DNA from: Branchiostoma floridae
Lineage: Eukaryota; Chordata; Leptocardii; Amphioxiformes; Branchiostomatidae
Reading direction: 5' to 3'
Assembly: GCF_000003815.2 (NCBI RefSeq)
Contig: NC_049987.1
Span: 14,970,407 to 15,034,406, forward strand
Length of the DNA stretch: 64,000 nucleotides
The translations under genes and the position numbers were made by a program. The notes beneath the pieces are model-generated. The model was given only the letters and a program-made list of their open reading frames with translations. It made no database searches and had not been told where the DNA came from. This document shows, one piece after another, positions 1-13,100 of this stretch; position 1 is the stretch's first letter, and every line of letters starts with the position of its first letter.

Positions 1-1123
1 TCCCAAACACACCAATGGCGGGCGAGAAGCCACTGTGGAACGTGTTCTTCCTGATGTAAGATTCCGTGTAGTCATCCAAGATTTCTCCCACGTCGAGGAA
101 CGCCAGGGAGTAGCGAGGATCATAGAAGTCAATCCAACCCTCCTGACCGGTGTGGTAGAACTCGACGTTTTCGAATCTACCATAGCCTGGTGTGTAAACA
201 AATAGTAGTTGATTTGAACACCAACAAAAACACGGCGCTAGTGACAACTATCTATGCCCCGTAATCCATTATTTTTACAGACATAAGTTTACAAATATCG
301 GTTTACTATACATTTGATAATCAGATCGATTCGCAAAGGAAACTGTAGTGTGATTTCCCGTGTATGCGTACACTAACTAACAACATATCTAGTTCTACAT
401 GTAGGTTTTTTTTTTCAGCCAAGTAGTACATCATTGAATTGCATACCTAGGTATTGGTCGCCATCTTGAAAGAACGTCCCGACGATGACTCTTGCTCCAA
501 AGGACTCTCCGAACAGTTCGTCGTAGTCTTCGCCGATAATTTTGACATTTCTGGTGAGAAGAGCTACCTCAGCCGCCATGTTGATAGTCTGGCCATCAGC
601 CAATGTCAAAGTTTCACCTGAGTATAAAATGATATTCACGCGGTTTTAATGAAGTCATTCGACACGCATACTTCAAAACCATCACATGATGGTGTAAAAA
701 TGTTTTACACATAAAACACAACTATTTTTCTTATTCAGTGTTGAAGTGTATCAAATAGATAACGGAGTGGCTATCTAGATATGCACATATGAACGAAACG
801 TTTCTGGAGCATTTGCTAATCCGAAAGGCATTCCTGTTATAGCTTAGTACAAAGTGAAAGAAGAAACCATTTACCAAGATGCTTGTAGGCAAGGGTCCCG
901 TTCAATGTGATCGTTTTCGTGTCCTCTGATACGCCGGTAATCTTGAACGTTTCTGTCTGCCAGATGTCAAAGGAGGTCGTTGTTATGGCGATGTCGTCGC
1001 CCACCACCCAGTCCACTGCCTTCACTAGGGTGATGGTACTGTCACCGACGTTACCGGTCTGGGCCAGTCGAGTAAAGGTCACCACACGGTTTTTACCATG
1101 GATGTCACAACCGCCAAAACAGC
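1..1123 (-). CDS. PKHD1L1: PKHD1L1 exons 54-56: start of second parallel beta-helix region, cut by window edge
   Basis: Exons 875-1123, 447-617 and <1-186 encode RVVTFTRLAQTGNVGDSTIT, LVKAVDWVVGDDIAITTTSF, AEVALLTRNVKIIGEDYDEL, FGARVIVGTF and FENVEFYHTGQEGWIDFYDP, ending SPAIGVFG at the window edge. The VDWxxGDxIxITTTSxDxxQTE pattern is conserved in PKHD1L1. Exon 54 has a duplicated acceptor region just upstream (see findings). The remaining helix, stalk and transmembrane segment must lie upstream of base 1. Confidence 0.93.
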
Positions 1124-4100
1124 CTGCATGGAGCAAGCAACATTAACAACACTGGTCACTACATGGTTGCTATGGATGACACAACCAACAAAACAGCCTG
1201 TATGGAAACAACAACAACAACAACAGCAAAACTGTCGCTGTTATTGCACTCATTTGTCGTTCATGAGTTGCTTATTCTCTAGCTGATTCTAGCTACGCTT
1301 TCTTCACAGAAATAGATAATCAGATACGGGGACAACAACGACAAGAGCTGTCACTGCTGAAGAATTCACATGCTCAGCAGCCGTAAGGTTGCCCAAAGGG
1401 TCTGTACAGTGATTTTCAAGACCTTGTCTGAAAACTGCCATAACTAAGCCATAGATGGTAACAAACGGTTCAAACTCGGCAGAGAGGTAAAACAGAGCAT
1501 TATAGTTGTAAAAATGATAATTTTATAATGGTAATTATTATATATTTTTATAATTTCATATACAATATAATGTATATTTTTTTCACAAAAAAGGCAATCC
1601 GAGGACCCATTCCCAGCATTAGAAACGTATGATTTTTTGAGGGTACATACTTTGATCTACTCCCGTTTGGAAACTGTTTAGCAACATTAAAAATATGATT
1701 CCTGTTTTAGTAAAAATATGTTTTTTTTCTTTTCCAGTGTCATAGTTTTGGGATGTTCCTGTCTTTCTTGCCTTATAGCATAAGACAGCTTATGATAAGT
1801 AAAATGTGTAACACAGCTTTGTGTAGTACAGGTCATTACAAATCATTCTACTTCAAATCTAATCTTTCTTAGAGACTGCTATGGGTCCTCAGAACGTTTT
1901 AAAGTTTAGATTACAAATATTTCCCTTCAAGAGAAAATCTTGCTGTCAATCAAGCCAAGGGGCTAATGAATAATGTCCTTCGCACCTCTGTGAGATGTAA
2001 TTATCTGTAATTTGCACTTTACAGAACAAAAGGTCTAATGATTACAAGTCTTTTGTTTTGTAGTCTTTTGTTATGCAGTTTGTCTAAGTTGTTTATACTA
2101 CAAGGTCAGCTTTAACTTTCTTGTTTTCAGTGAGATCTTGACCAAAAGGTTTTTACTAATAAACACACACACACACAAAATGATCATGATTTAATGGAAG
2201 GTTTATACAGGTCCATATTTAGGTGAATTTTCATAGATAAGGCATAAGCATTTCAGAAAAAAATGCATCGGAAGCAACATTTTCCAAGGAGATTATACCT
2301 CCTTGCTACCGGCAAACAAAGAACCCAAGCCAGTGCACACTGTAGAAGGGGTCAGCATACTAGTAGTTGACTGGTTGTTTGACTTTGACTTCAAAGACAT
2401 TGAGTCAAAACTCGTGTAACAGTGGGGTTCAAGCGCTGCCAAACTGATCACGCCAACAGCTCTGAGCTTTTGGTGTTGTGGTTAGCACGTTGGATTTGTA
2501 ATCTGCCGCCCGGGTTCAATTCCGGGTGTCCGAATGCAGTACTAGTAGTCGGCATGTTGTTTCTTTCTGTTCCTACTCGCCCCTCGAATTTCTACATTGA
2601 TTCCCACGCCAACCTTGTACACGTAACAAGCTGAATGCGTCACACAGTGAGTAACAGGCTAGCAGATGTGTCACACTGTGAGGTTTGAGTCTAGTGTAAG
2701 TTTACACAGGAATATCGATCTCAGAGATTCGAGGACCAATCTTGAAAAGAAAGGGGGAAGTATGGGGTTCAAGAGCGGTCAAACTGACCACATGAACTGT
2801 ATAGCTTTTGGTGTTGTGGTTTGCATGTTGGACATGTAATCTGCCGCCCCGGGTTCCATTCCGGGTGTCGGTATGTTGTTTTGTTTTGTTCTGTTCCTAC
2901 TCGCCCCTCTAATATCTACACTTGTTTCAAATCATATTAATCTCATACTTAACCTCATCCAAATAATTTTTGGATCGTCAATGGTTCAACCAAAACGAAA
3001 GAAAACACAAACTCGTATAAGTCAGAGAGTGTGGTGGGGGGTGAATAATCACAATCTTGTGTTGTCTACACAAGTGGCAAACGTTTTACAGGGAACATGC
3101 TTTGTTCAAGAATTTTTTAAACCTCCCTGCTTTGTTATATGGATGTGTATTATCATAGTGCTTCAAATGCAAATCGTTTGTGTGCAGGTAATCAAACTCA
3201 ATTTTCTTAAAGATTTTGACTCAGTAATTGATGTCTTGAATATCACATAGTATATATATATATTGTTCTCTCAGCTTACAGCCCTAACATACATTCGCAT
3301 AATTCCACCAGGTGCCATTATACCGCCACCTCAAAATAACGTTGTTATAAAGGCCTTCTCAAGATTGTCTTCAATGCCTAAATATTTAACAGTCGGTATT
3401 CAAGACAATCTTGGGAAGACCTCTGTACTAACATTTTTTTGAGGTGGCCGTATTATGGCACCTGGTGGAATTATGATAGTCGATGTTACATGTTTTGGTA
3501 CTCCTAGAAAATTTCAAAGGAAAGTAACTTTTGAAGTCATTTGAATACAATATACCTATTATCTAGTTTGACTGTTGGCATATGACGGGGTACGCCAATT
3601 ATCTCACCAGGAAGAAATTAGCGCGCGATTCAAATTCATAACAGAGGCGGGACAGAGGGCGGGGAAGGTCGGGCAGTTATCAGCCAAACTTCTGCATATC
3701 AACAAGGGCCAAGGCTGCACTGGGTTCATTACAATATTACAGTAGCTTATTATCATATTTAAATGAGATCTTTGCTGGGGGTAACTCTGGACAACCTTAC
3801 GGCAGTAGAGTGTATTGGCGGCTTCTGACCAACAGCTTGGTTGTTTGTTCTCCGAATAGTTCTAGTTGCGGTTTACAGGAATCCGTCCCCTTCTTTTTGA
3901 TACATTTCAATGAGCTGATACATTTGGGTTATATGCTACATCATTGTACCCACTCTGAATGTATGACATAACAACAGATAATAGCGCATAAGTGTTGTGT
4001 TTCCAAAATTCTACTAGTGAAGATTGTCAGAGATAAAAAGAAAGTACCAACCGAGTGCCTTTGATCCCATATTTGGTCCATTCGGCAGCGGTATGTCGGG

Positions 4101-7100
4101 AGTGAAATGGTTTCCCTTCAACACAAGGTTGATTATTCCCTGGAACGGGTTGTCCTCCCATCCGATGATAAAACGACCACCCTGAAAAAGTTGTACACGT
4201 ATTTTTTGGACGAATACGAATAATATGGAAATGGTAATACAAATCACTTTTATTGTCAAAGGATCACATTAATGGTTGCACGTGACTTCCTTCCCTTGAA
4301 TATTATGATCTTCTGCGATGTATTGTCACCAGAACAGATACATCGTTACTTATTCCAAGGACTTAATATGAGATAATGTCCTTGCTTATTCAATGTGTAT
4401 TTGATAAATAGCCTCTGATCTAAACACCTCTGTTATTCAAAGCTCTGAGATCACATTAGATATGACCTATTACATCCCAGTCCCTATAATACTATATCAA
4501 GTCTATGTTATTTATTGTGGACATTTTATTATGATATATATCTTTATCTATTGTAAAGTTTGGTTCACAAGCTAGTTTCATATGTTTCTAATGAATCACT
4601 GCGTTGTTTTAAGAAAAAAAAAGAACTCAGTGTATATGTCAGTTTTGAAGCACAATTGACTGAATGTTTAACCGAAATCAGGGCTGTTGCCTAGATTGTC
4701 GATTGTATTGTCTTGTTGTCATTCAAAAAACTAGAAAAGAACTAAATATCATGATTAATCTAAACAAACCTGCACTAGAATCTGAGTAGCCTTCAGGGTG
4801 TAGCTCTTGTCGGGCCCATCGTCGAACTCCAGAGCACCGTAGATGAAGAGTTTATTCAGGGACAGCTCCTCAACATCTACCACTATCCATTTATCTAAAA
4901 ATAATCACATAATAAGTACAATGTTAGTGCATACATGGTTCTATACGCTTAAAGTTGAACCTGCTTCATTCAGAAGTTCGTAATTGTTTCAACAGCTTAC
5001 TCATTCACTCCAATTAGATATGCTACTACGAATCATTAACCCTAACATTGGCTATATGATTGTTAATCATCCACAGTGACGTTAGGCAAATAAAGTACAG
5101 CACCAAGTATTCAGTCATACATTAGCTACACAAGAAAATACAATATTGTCTCATCTAGCAGTAAAAATTATATTAGATAAAACAATATTGTCCATTGAAG
5201 CAGTAAAATTACGCTAAATAAAACAATATTGTCATGTCAACTAGTGTAAATTATGCTAGATAAAACAACAGAAAAGATAGATTGAACTTCTATCATTCAA
5301 TATCCTGGATGACTAATCTTCACAAACGTATCAGTTACTCTACTAAGAATAGCGTCTGGAAGCTCACCAGCGAGAATCTTCACATTAGCGCCTTCCCCTG
5401 GTGCTCCGTAGACCGTTCGCTTCTTCCGGTCACCGCCGAAGTTACCGCCCCACCCCTCTTCCGTGCCCTCCCACGTAGCCGCATCTGACCACCGCTGGAA
5501 GGTCGCTGGACGTTCCCTGGCAATGTGAATATCAACGGATGCCGAGTTGTTGGATGGAGGCGGCGGGGGCGGAGGGATACAGTCCTTGAAGAAGCACCGA
5601 TAGACTCGGAGTTGCACAGGCCGGTTGATGTACGACGTTGGCACGGCGCGCTTCTTCCGCGCTGATGACCTCTTTCCGGAAACTGTCGGCAGAACCCAGT
5701 AGCATCATAATTTAGACATAGATAAATGACTGATAGGTATACATACATGTATCTTGCTAACCTTCAAGAAAACAACGAGCTAGATACGTCCAAAAATATA
5801 GCAAATATGACATTAACTAAGGTATCAAATGTTAAAATGATTCTATATATTGCGTGCTGCACTATACTTCATTATTATGCTAAATTTTACTATCATGATA
5901 TACCACACCACACTACATTACACCACATTACATTACATAACAGTACGAGCTTTTGGTATATGTGCCATAAAGAACATCTCCTCCAAAAGGAAAAAAAGAA
6001 TGATGGAACTTACTAAGATAGTAGAAGAATTTAGTGTTGACGTCAAAATACCAGTCGCCATACTGATTGTCTTCGTATGTGACCGGGTTTAAGGACCCAT
6101 CGGTGTCTTGTCCAGGTATGATGGCAAACTTGTCCGGCTTTTGCGTGAAGTTGTGATAAATGGTCAAATACTGATCGCTCTGTAGTGACAAACATTAAAA
6201 AATGAAATGATTATTTCTCCGAGAATACACAGTATACTTTAGCGTTAAAGTGATGTTTATGGATAAAGCATGTATTCATAGATCTATGTCATATATTCTT
6301 ATATCTAGTTATATTTGAAGCAAAAAAATTATTATCCATATCTATGGTAATATAGAGTTGGAATAGTCATTTATGGTACAAGTGTTGAGAACCCGGCCTG
6401 CTCAAAGTTTTAAAAACGCCACTTAGTACTATTATTAGTGTCGCAAAGAGCCACGTGCTCTCGCTGTGACTCACTGTCGTGCACTCAACGGTTGTTAGAC
6501 TCACTGTTTCGCGTTCACAAATTGATGAAAGTTTTAAATTAATTAGTATTTCATGACACTTACCGGTAGCTGATAGAAGATCCCAGTGTACGATATGTTG
6601 GTCACATGATCAACGTTCTCGTAAACCATGTTGTGAGCTAATCCAGTCTGTAGCAACGCCATCCAACCTTCCTTGTGAGTCATGCGTTTTCTCCTGTTCA
6701 TAGTTAAAGGTACAACAACAAATATCTTTGACACTGCAACATATCCCATGTTGGATAAACAACTATCAGTATCAACCTAGGCCAATACATTATATTTATA
6801 ACGCTATACAGAAAAACTGCACTATTCCTAGTTGAGGTTTGAAAAATAGTTGCAATGTCGAGTTGACGGTAGGGTTGACGGTACACGGAGATAGCGTATA
6901 AATTCTATCAATTTAATTCAATTGTTACCTAATTGTTGGATTGGAATATAAAATAATTCTTACTGTGCATAAAAAACAAACAAACAAACAAATACGCACC
7001 TGTAAGGGACGACAGTAGTTCCATACGGGGATGAAAACAAGACATTTTTGTACTTCAGGGAATGCGGGGAGGCATTGTTCCAGGAAAAGCGGATGAAGTT

Positions 7101-10100
7101 GACGGTTGGGTCACACTTTGTTCCAGGATGGCCTATGCTGAAGGCACTGTCCTGGACACACTCCGGTGGGAGTGCAGGGTTGTATGGTGTTACCTGAAAC
7201 ACAAGTTACAGAGTTAGTACAATCATGCATTAAAAAAGATAAATCATTATAACATTTCAACAACAAGTCTACATTTCATATCATTGATCAATCGGCTTCA
7301 ATGTTCATAACAATGAACATTAAGTATATAGTTGGCACGACTCGGCAAGTGCCTTTCTCTCTCTTAACCAATCTTACATCATAAGACAGTATTGCTAAGT
7401 TCTTAAGTTATATATGTAACCCATCTTACGTATACTTGTGAGTCAAGCCCTTGACAGGCACGTAGCAGGAAAAGAAGTGATGTTAGCCAATATACGATTA
7501 CGTACAGAGAAATTGAGAGACAAGTGCAAGTGCTAGTTACATTGTTGTCAACTGAAACAAATGTAGTTATCATTAGTTATCAGTTTTGCATTTTGCTCCT
7601 GCCAAAAAGTGTACAACCATACCTTGCCGTCAGCAGTACCCATGAGAGACCCGTCCATGTCATACAGCACTGCCTCGTGCTCCCACCTGAAGCGAACTTT
7701 GTTTGAAGCGGCGTTGTGGAACAGGAGACGGTTCGTGCGGTAGTGCCATCCTCCATTGTTGTCTCCACTCGTACCTGGTGAGGATGAAACGGTTGGTGTA
7801 GTTAGTGGTAACTCATAACACTGGAACATCAGAAAATTTGAAAAAAGCATCAAAATAACATAACTTGAAAGCTTTTTTTGTGTCCGTCACGTTGGACAAA
7901 GTGAGAATCCTAGACATAGAACCAGACTTTTTCTGCTGGAGTAATCAAAGACGCCATCTACATCAGAGCTTTACAACCTCTCTAAACAGAGACGGAGGGC
8001 GCCATAGATTTTCTGCAACTTATGATCTACTGCTCACCGAGTCAAGTGTTCTATCTGCATAACGTGACGTCACAGGAGCAGTGTATTGTACATTCATTGA
8101 TCGATCAGGCGAAAATTTGGGTAAGTCCAATTTTTTTGCAAATGTTGAAAAGTACAGTTCATCCTTATCCACAATCAAAGTAAGGTATTGTTTCACCAAA
8201 GTACTTATTGCAAGTAATTATTGCAAGTAATTACCATCTATTTTGGCCCAGGCAAAACATGCGCAGCTGCCGCGATCAAAGTTGATGAAATCGGTTCCGT
8301 CGACAGTCTGCTTGTTGCTCAGTGGCAGTATAATACCGGCTGACGTGCACTGTGTGTTTCCTGTTTCAGCCAGGGCGTCCACGTGTCCTATCATGAAGCC
8401 GTCCTTGATCAGAGCTCCCCGCTCCTCTCCCCACTCCGTCCCGCCCACCATCTTCATCTCGATCCCTGCCTTCTCGTTGTTGGCCATCACGAAGTCGATG
8501 AACTGGATGGCGCCACAGTTGACCCACTCCGCTCCCTTCTCGTTGTTCCAAGAGATCAGCTTGTAGAACTTGGCGGGCACAGGTCTCCCGCTGCAGGCTC
8601 CATTTTCAGTCGGGAAGTAGTTCTGGAAGATCCAGATACCAAACCATCCCTGGGAATGGACGGTGTTGTTGTAGAACTCCCCGACTGGAACCTTGTCAGG
8701 GCAGATGTTGCGATCGAAGGACGGGCCGTCGGGATGTGAGTGCATGCGGTACCAGAAGCCGAAGTGCGTGCCGCCTGCCGCGTGGTTGTGCCGGAGGATG
8801 TTGTTCGGGTTGGTTACCCAGTATGCAGCTGGGGTGATGTCGTCATTCAGCAGACTCGTACTGCAAAGTCGACGGTGAAAATCATTAGATTCAAATTTAC
8901 TGTGACTTAGCAAGAATGCATCAACAGTTTATGCAAATGAGTTTCTAAGAAGCCTGAAAAGCGTTTACTACTAAAAGAAACGATCTAATTAAATTGGTGC
9001 CTACAACCATCACTAAATAGAGACGTGGGATGATATAAACTTCCTTCAACGTTGGTCCACTAGTGCTCTATCATTTACTTACAACTACTGTACATTCTCC
9101 AAGATTAAGAGGATTCCCTAACCTTGACTTGACGAAGACGCCCAGGTTATACTGGAAGACGTTCCCAGTCTCAATACCATCCTCCAGAAACATGGCGCCT
9201 CCCATGATGTTGTAGAAGACATTGCGTTCGATCAGGAGTTCGTGGACGTTGTGGACATTCACAGCTCGGTTGAAGCTCTTGTGGATGGAGCAGCCCCGGA
9301 CGTACGAACCGTTCATATTGCCATTGATGTGGAAGTGAATGGCATATCTGTGGAAGAATGTGTAACAGGTTGACTGGTGTACCTTCATAGATCCTTTACA
9401 CTCACTTTTCATTAGAGTGGGCAGTAGATGACCGCCATCTTGGTGACCTCATTTGCACGTCAATAGATCGTAGCTGAGGCGTTAACATAACGTGTCAGTT
9501 TTTATATCGTGTTACCCTTGGTATTGTCTTTTTTATTCTGTTGACATAGTATTTTCTTCAGAGAGGATGGTGTCTTAAAACTTTTGAGCTAAGATTAGCT
9601 GAAATGCAAATAAAGACGAAGACGGACACGTAAAATGACGTCACGGGACATTTAGCCAGCTGTGTAAAGTAGACATTTCGCGTTGCATCAATGACTTCAA
9701 GGTATCGGGAGTGATTCCTACCTGCCATGGCGATATGCCTGCCCTGCATGAGTGACCTCTATGTGCGAAAGTCTGCCCCGTGCCAGGTCCTTGTCCATTT
9801 CTCGCCCGTGCAGCATGATCTGTGAGCCGAACTCGTCTGTCCCTACCTCCTCACCGAACCGACCCTGGAAACAGGTCTGGGTGGCAAATTCCCCTGTAAA
9901 CAAATAATATCATACAATCTTTATTGACACGACAAAAGTACAGCGACTTTCATATCATATATCATGTCATATATCATATCATATCATACATCATATCATA
10001 TCATATCAAATATCACATCATATATCACATTATGTATCATATCTTATATATCTTATATCATATGTCATATCATATGTCATATCATATATCATATCATATC

Positions 10101-13100
10101 ATATGGACAATAAGAAATATACATGAAGAAATTGATTGTAGCATTATTTTCCATGAACACCAGCATCATCGACAACGGCATGAAGTTTTGTTGTCGATGA
10201 CTGGATAATGAGGTGTGATTGGAAAATCGAAAAGTACGTTGTCAGATGTCGTTTACATAACTGGAATAAAGTTTCAATGAACTTTGGATTCCATTGAATT
10301 AAAACGTGTAAAATATAGTTTATTTTACCTGTATCAAAACCTGCGGGACAGTTTGGGATGATGTCGTTCCACTCCGCATGGTTTGATCCACGGACGACGA
10401 CGTTATGGGTCAGTAACCCGACCTCACAACGGGTCTCCAAGGTGACGCCTGCGTCAGGATACGTCGTGACTGCCGAGATGTGCCGGTACTGCAGCCCCTC
10501 GGTGATCGTTACTGTCGTGCCGTCACTTGACACTGAAGCAATCATCCTTACCTGTAACAAAATGTTAAATAAAACATGATTCATAGAATACATGAGGAGG
10601 CAACATTTAGATGGAGGCTTCCTGAAGCTCTTAATGTGATTATCAAAATACTTCATACCTCGTTTTGCCTCTGTGTATGCCTGTGTCCAGTAGTGGCCAG
10701 GACAATCTGGTCACCTACTTCCCAGTTGACGGACTGAGTCAACGTCAAGGTGGTGTCACCTGGAGACACGCTCACCGCTAGGAACGTCCAGGTGACGGGC
10801 GTGGGCTTCCCTGAGGACAAGACAAATCTATAGTTAGCGACAGTAAAGTTTCAAAGCTTAGTCTGAAGAATTTTTCAGAAGATGGACATATATTTTTAAC
10901 GTACACAGTTAATGATAAGCTAGAAAGGTTGTATCAACATTGTTTGGTCCGTTTATAACCATACCGTGTAGATCCAGCGTGCCCTCCCTCACAGCCAGTG
11001 TCTTGGCCCCGTACAGCGGCAGTTCAGGCGACCTGACGTGACCGTGCATGGTGATGATGGCCTTATGTTGGAACGGCTCCTCCTCTGTACCAACCTGGAG
11101 ATAAGAAGATGCATAATCAATCCTCTCCACTTCACTATCTGATACGTCGTCATCATCTCCAGCTTTACCATAGTTTGTTTGATAGTCAAGGTCTAACCTT
11201 TTGTAATATTGCCCTCAGCAAGAAGTACTGAAACCAATGTCTTAACATGCATATTACAAGGTGACGTTCAGTTTTAGTTCAGTTGCATCATTTCATGCCA
11301 GATGAACCGCTTGGATATAGCAAGCAACAACCTTGGCGCATAGGCCAGCAAACCACCAGCTGATTGGTTGATGCTTTTAAGCGCTGATCAGCTTACTCTC
11401 CTGTTGCTGGAGGAAATTTCACCAGCCAATCATGTTGCCGTTTGACCGCAGGCGACAACATGATTAGTTAGTAACGGCTCACCATCGCTAAAGTAGTGAG
11501 AAGGAAGGATTGTTTCTTGGTTAACCCATGCAAGCGGTGGATCCGGTGTTAGATAATTGTTCAGTTGATAGGAAAAACATGCATTGTTTCAAAAGCACTG
11601 AGCCCATCTATACGTTTCAAGTTATCCCATCCATGCTCCAACCACGAGAGTCATTTTAAATCCATAAACCTACAACTCACCTGTAGAAGTCCACCACCCG
11701 TGATGAGGATGTTCTCAGCCTGAAGCTCCACATCCTGCTCATCAAATATCAGCTCACCACCTGCGTGTACGAAATCAGTAACTTTATAGAGAGGTTGAGG
11801 AAGATACTCAAAATATTTGAACGTTGGGACGTCACAGAATATCTGGCGACCAGTTTTGCCCACTCTCGGTTTCTGTTTTTCTTGATGTTTCACATATAGC
11901 TTAGTGTTTTGTTTCATAATAACTCTATTCTATGACTTCAGTATTTGAGTTGCGGTCGAGGTATGGTATCATGAGAATCTCCCAGAGGGAATTTACCTGT
12001 GGTCTGTATTCTTTTCTCAAATTTGCTTAGATTACATTTAAAGAGAAATGATGCGTCAGGATGATATGGTAGATAGCAGTTCACCTTCTATCAGCAGCAT
12101 TTTCAGGACAGGTGTGTCCGTGTCTAGCAGCAACGTCTGTCCCGCCGGGACGACGACGAAATCTCCCGCCTCTGGGAGAGGCCCCCCTCCCCACGTAAAC
12201 ACGGAGGACCAGCGGTCGATGTACCAGTAGTCTGCATTATCCTAGATAAAAGAAAAGTGTGAAAATCAACTCGTGTGACATCCAAAGCAATTGAGAAATT
12301 TGATTAGCATTCTTCGACAAAATTATGTGATTTTCGTAGCCTCCTCCAGGCCTTCCATGGGGATGCGGGGATCGTAGAATTCCGCATAAAAGTCGGGAAA
12401 TTGCCCAGGGGAGTCAATCCACGCTTAGACTCACGTTTCCCCTCAGGCCGACCAACTCTTCTGGTAGCAAACATCCCCTGGCAAATTATTCTCCCTTTAA
12501 TATTAATAGCCAGCGTAGTCAGTCTGGTAAAGACTATGATTTTCGATGATGCCTAGTACGTAGATCATAAAAGAAACTGAGCCAGTCTCCTCAGTGAAAT
12601 ATTCAGAAAGTTGTTTTACCTGTGTTGCGATTCCTTGAGCGTTAACGGCAACCCTGACTTTGGTTTTAGCCGACCCTTGATGAGCTTCTGTCACACAAAC
12701 GATCTGTGTGGTAGATGCTGATTGGATGATGCAGTCACTTCCGGCAATTGTCACAGTATTGTCAGCAGTCGTCGCCCTTTTGTGAGAAAATATCTCGTTA
12801 ATGCATGTACATGTGGTATTTGTGAAGATATGGGAGGTTTAGATATTGATATGTGTTACCTCCGTCTCAAAGGCCAAGTTAAACTTGGCCGGTCTAAAGT
12901 TGCCCCAGACCTGTCAAAGTCGTTTTAGCTGAGTGGCAAAAAGTGGATTTGGAACTGGTTCAAATATACGAGGATAACATGTGTGGAATAGTGGAATGTC
13001 GACTTGGCTCGGGTCGCAAATTGCACAGGCAGAAAAAGCAGAATTTAGAATGATGAGTACAACATGGAATAAACAAAACCTCCGGAGCTCATGAGGTATA

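Noticed and set aside
2472-2531. Possible tRNA-Thr gene
   Set aside because: A and B boxes are present but the acceptor stem does not pair, and a second copy with the same tail shows it is a SINE.
8243-8739. Plus-strand open frames of 107 and 118 codons
   Set aside because: They are antisense shadows of PKHD1L1 exon 46, whose minus-strand frame is conserved with the vertebrate protein.
9945-10110. Regular short repeats that might suggest CRISPR
   Set aside because: Uniform 5-10-base units without spacers; a simple satellite in an intron.
12871-12889. Perfect 19-base palindrome ggccaagttaaacttggcc
   Set aside because: Single short palindrome in an intron with no second copy seen; too little to call.
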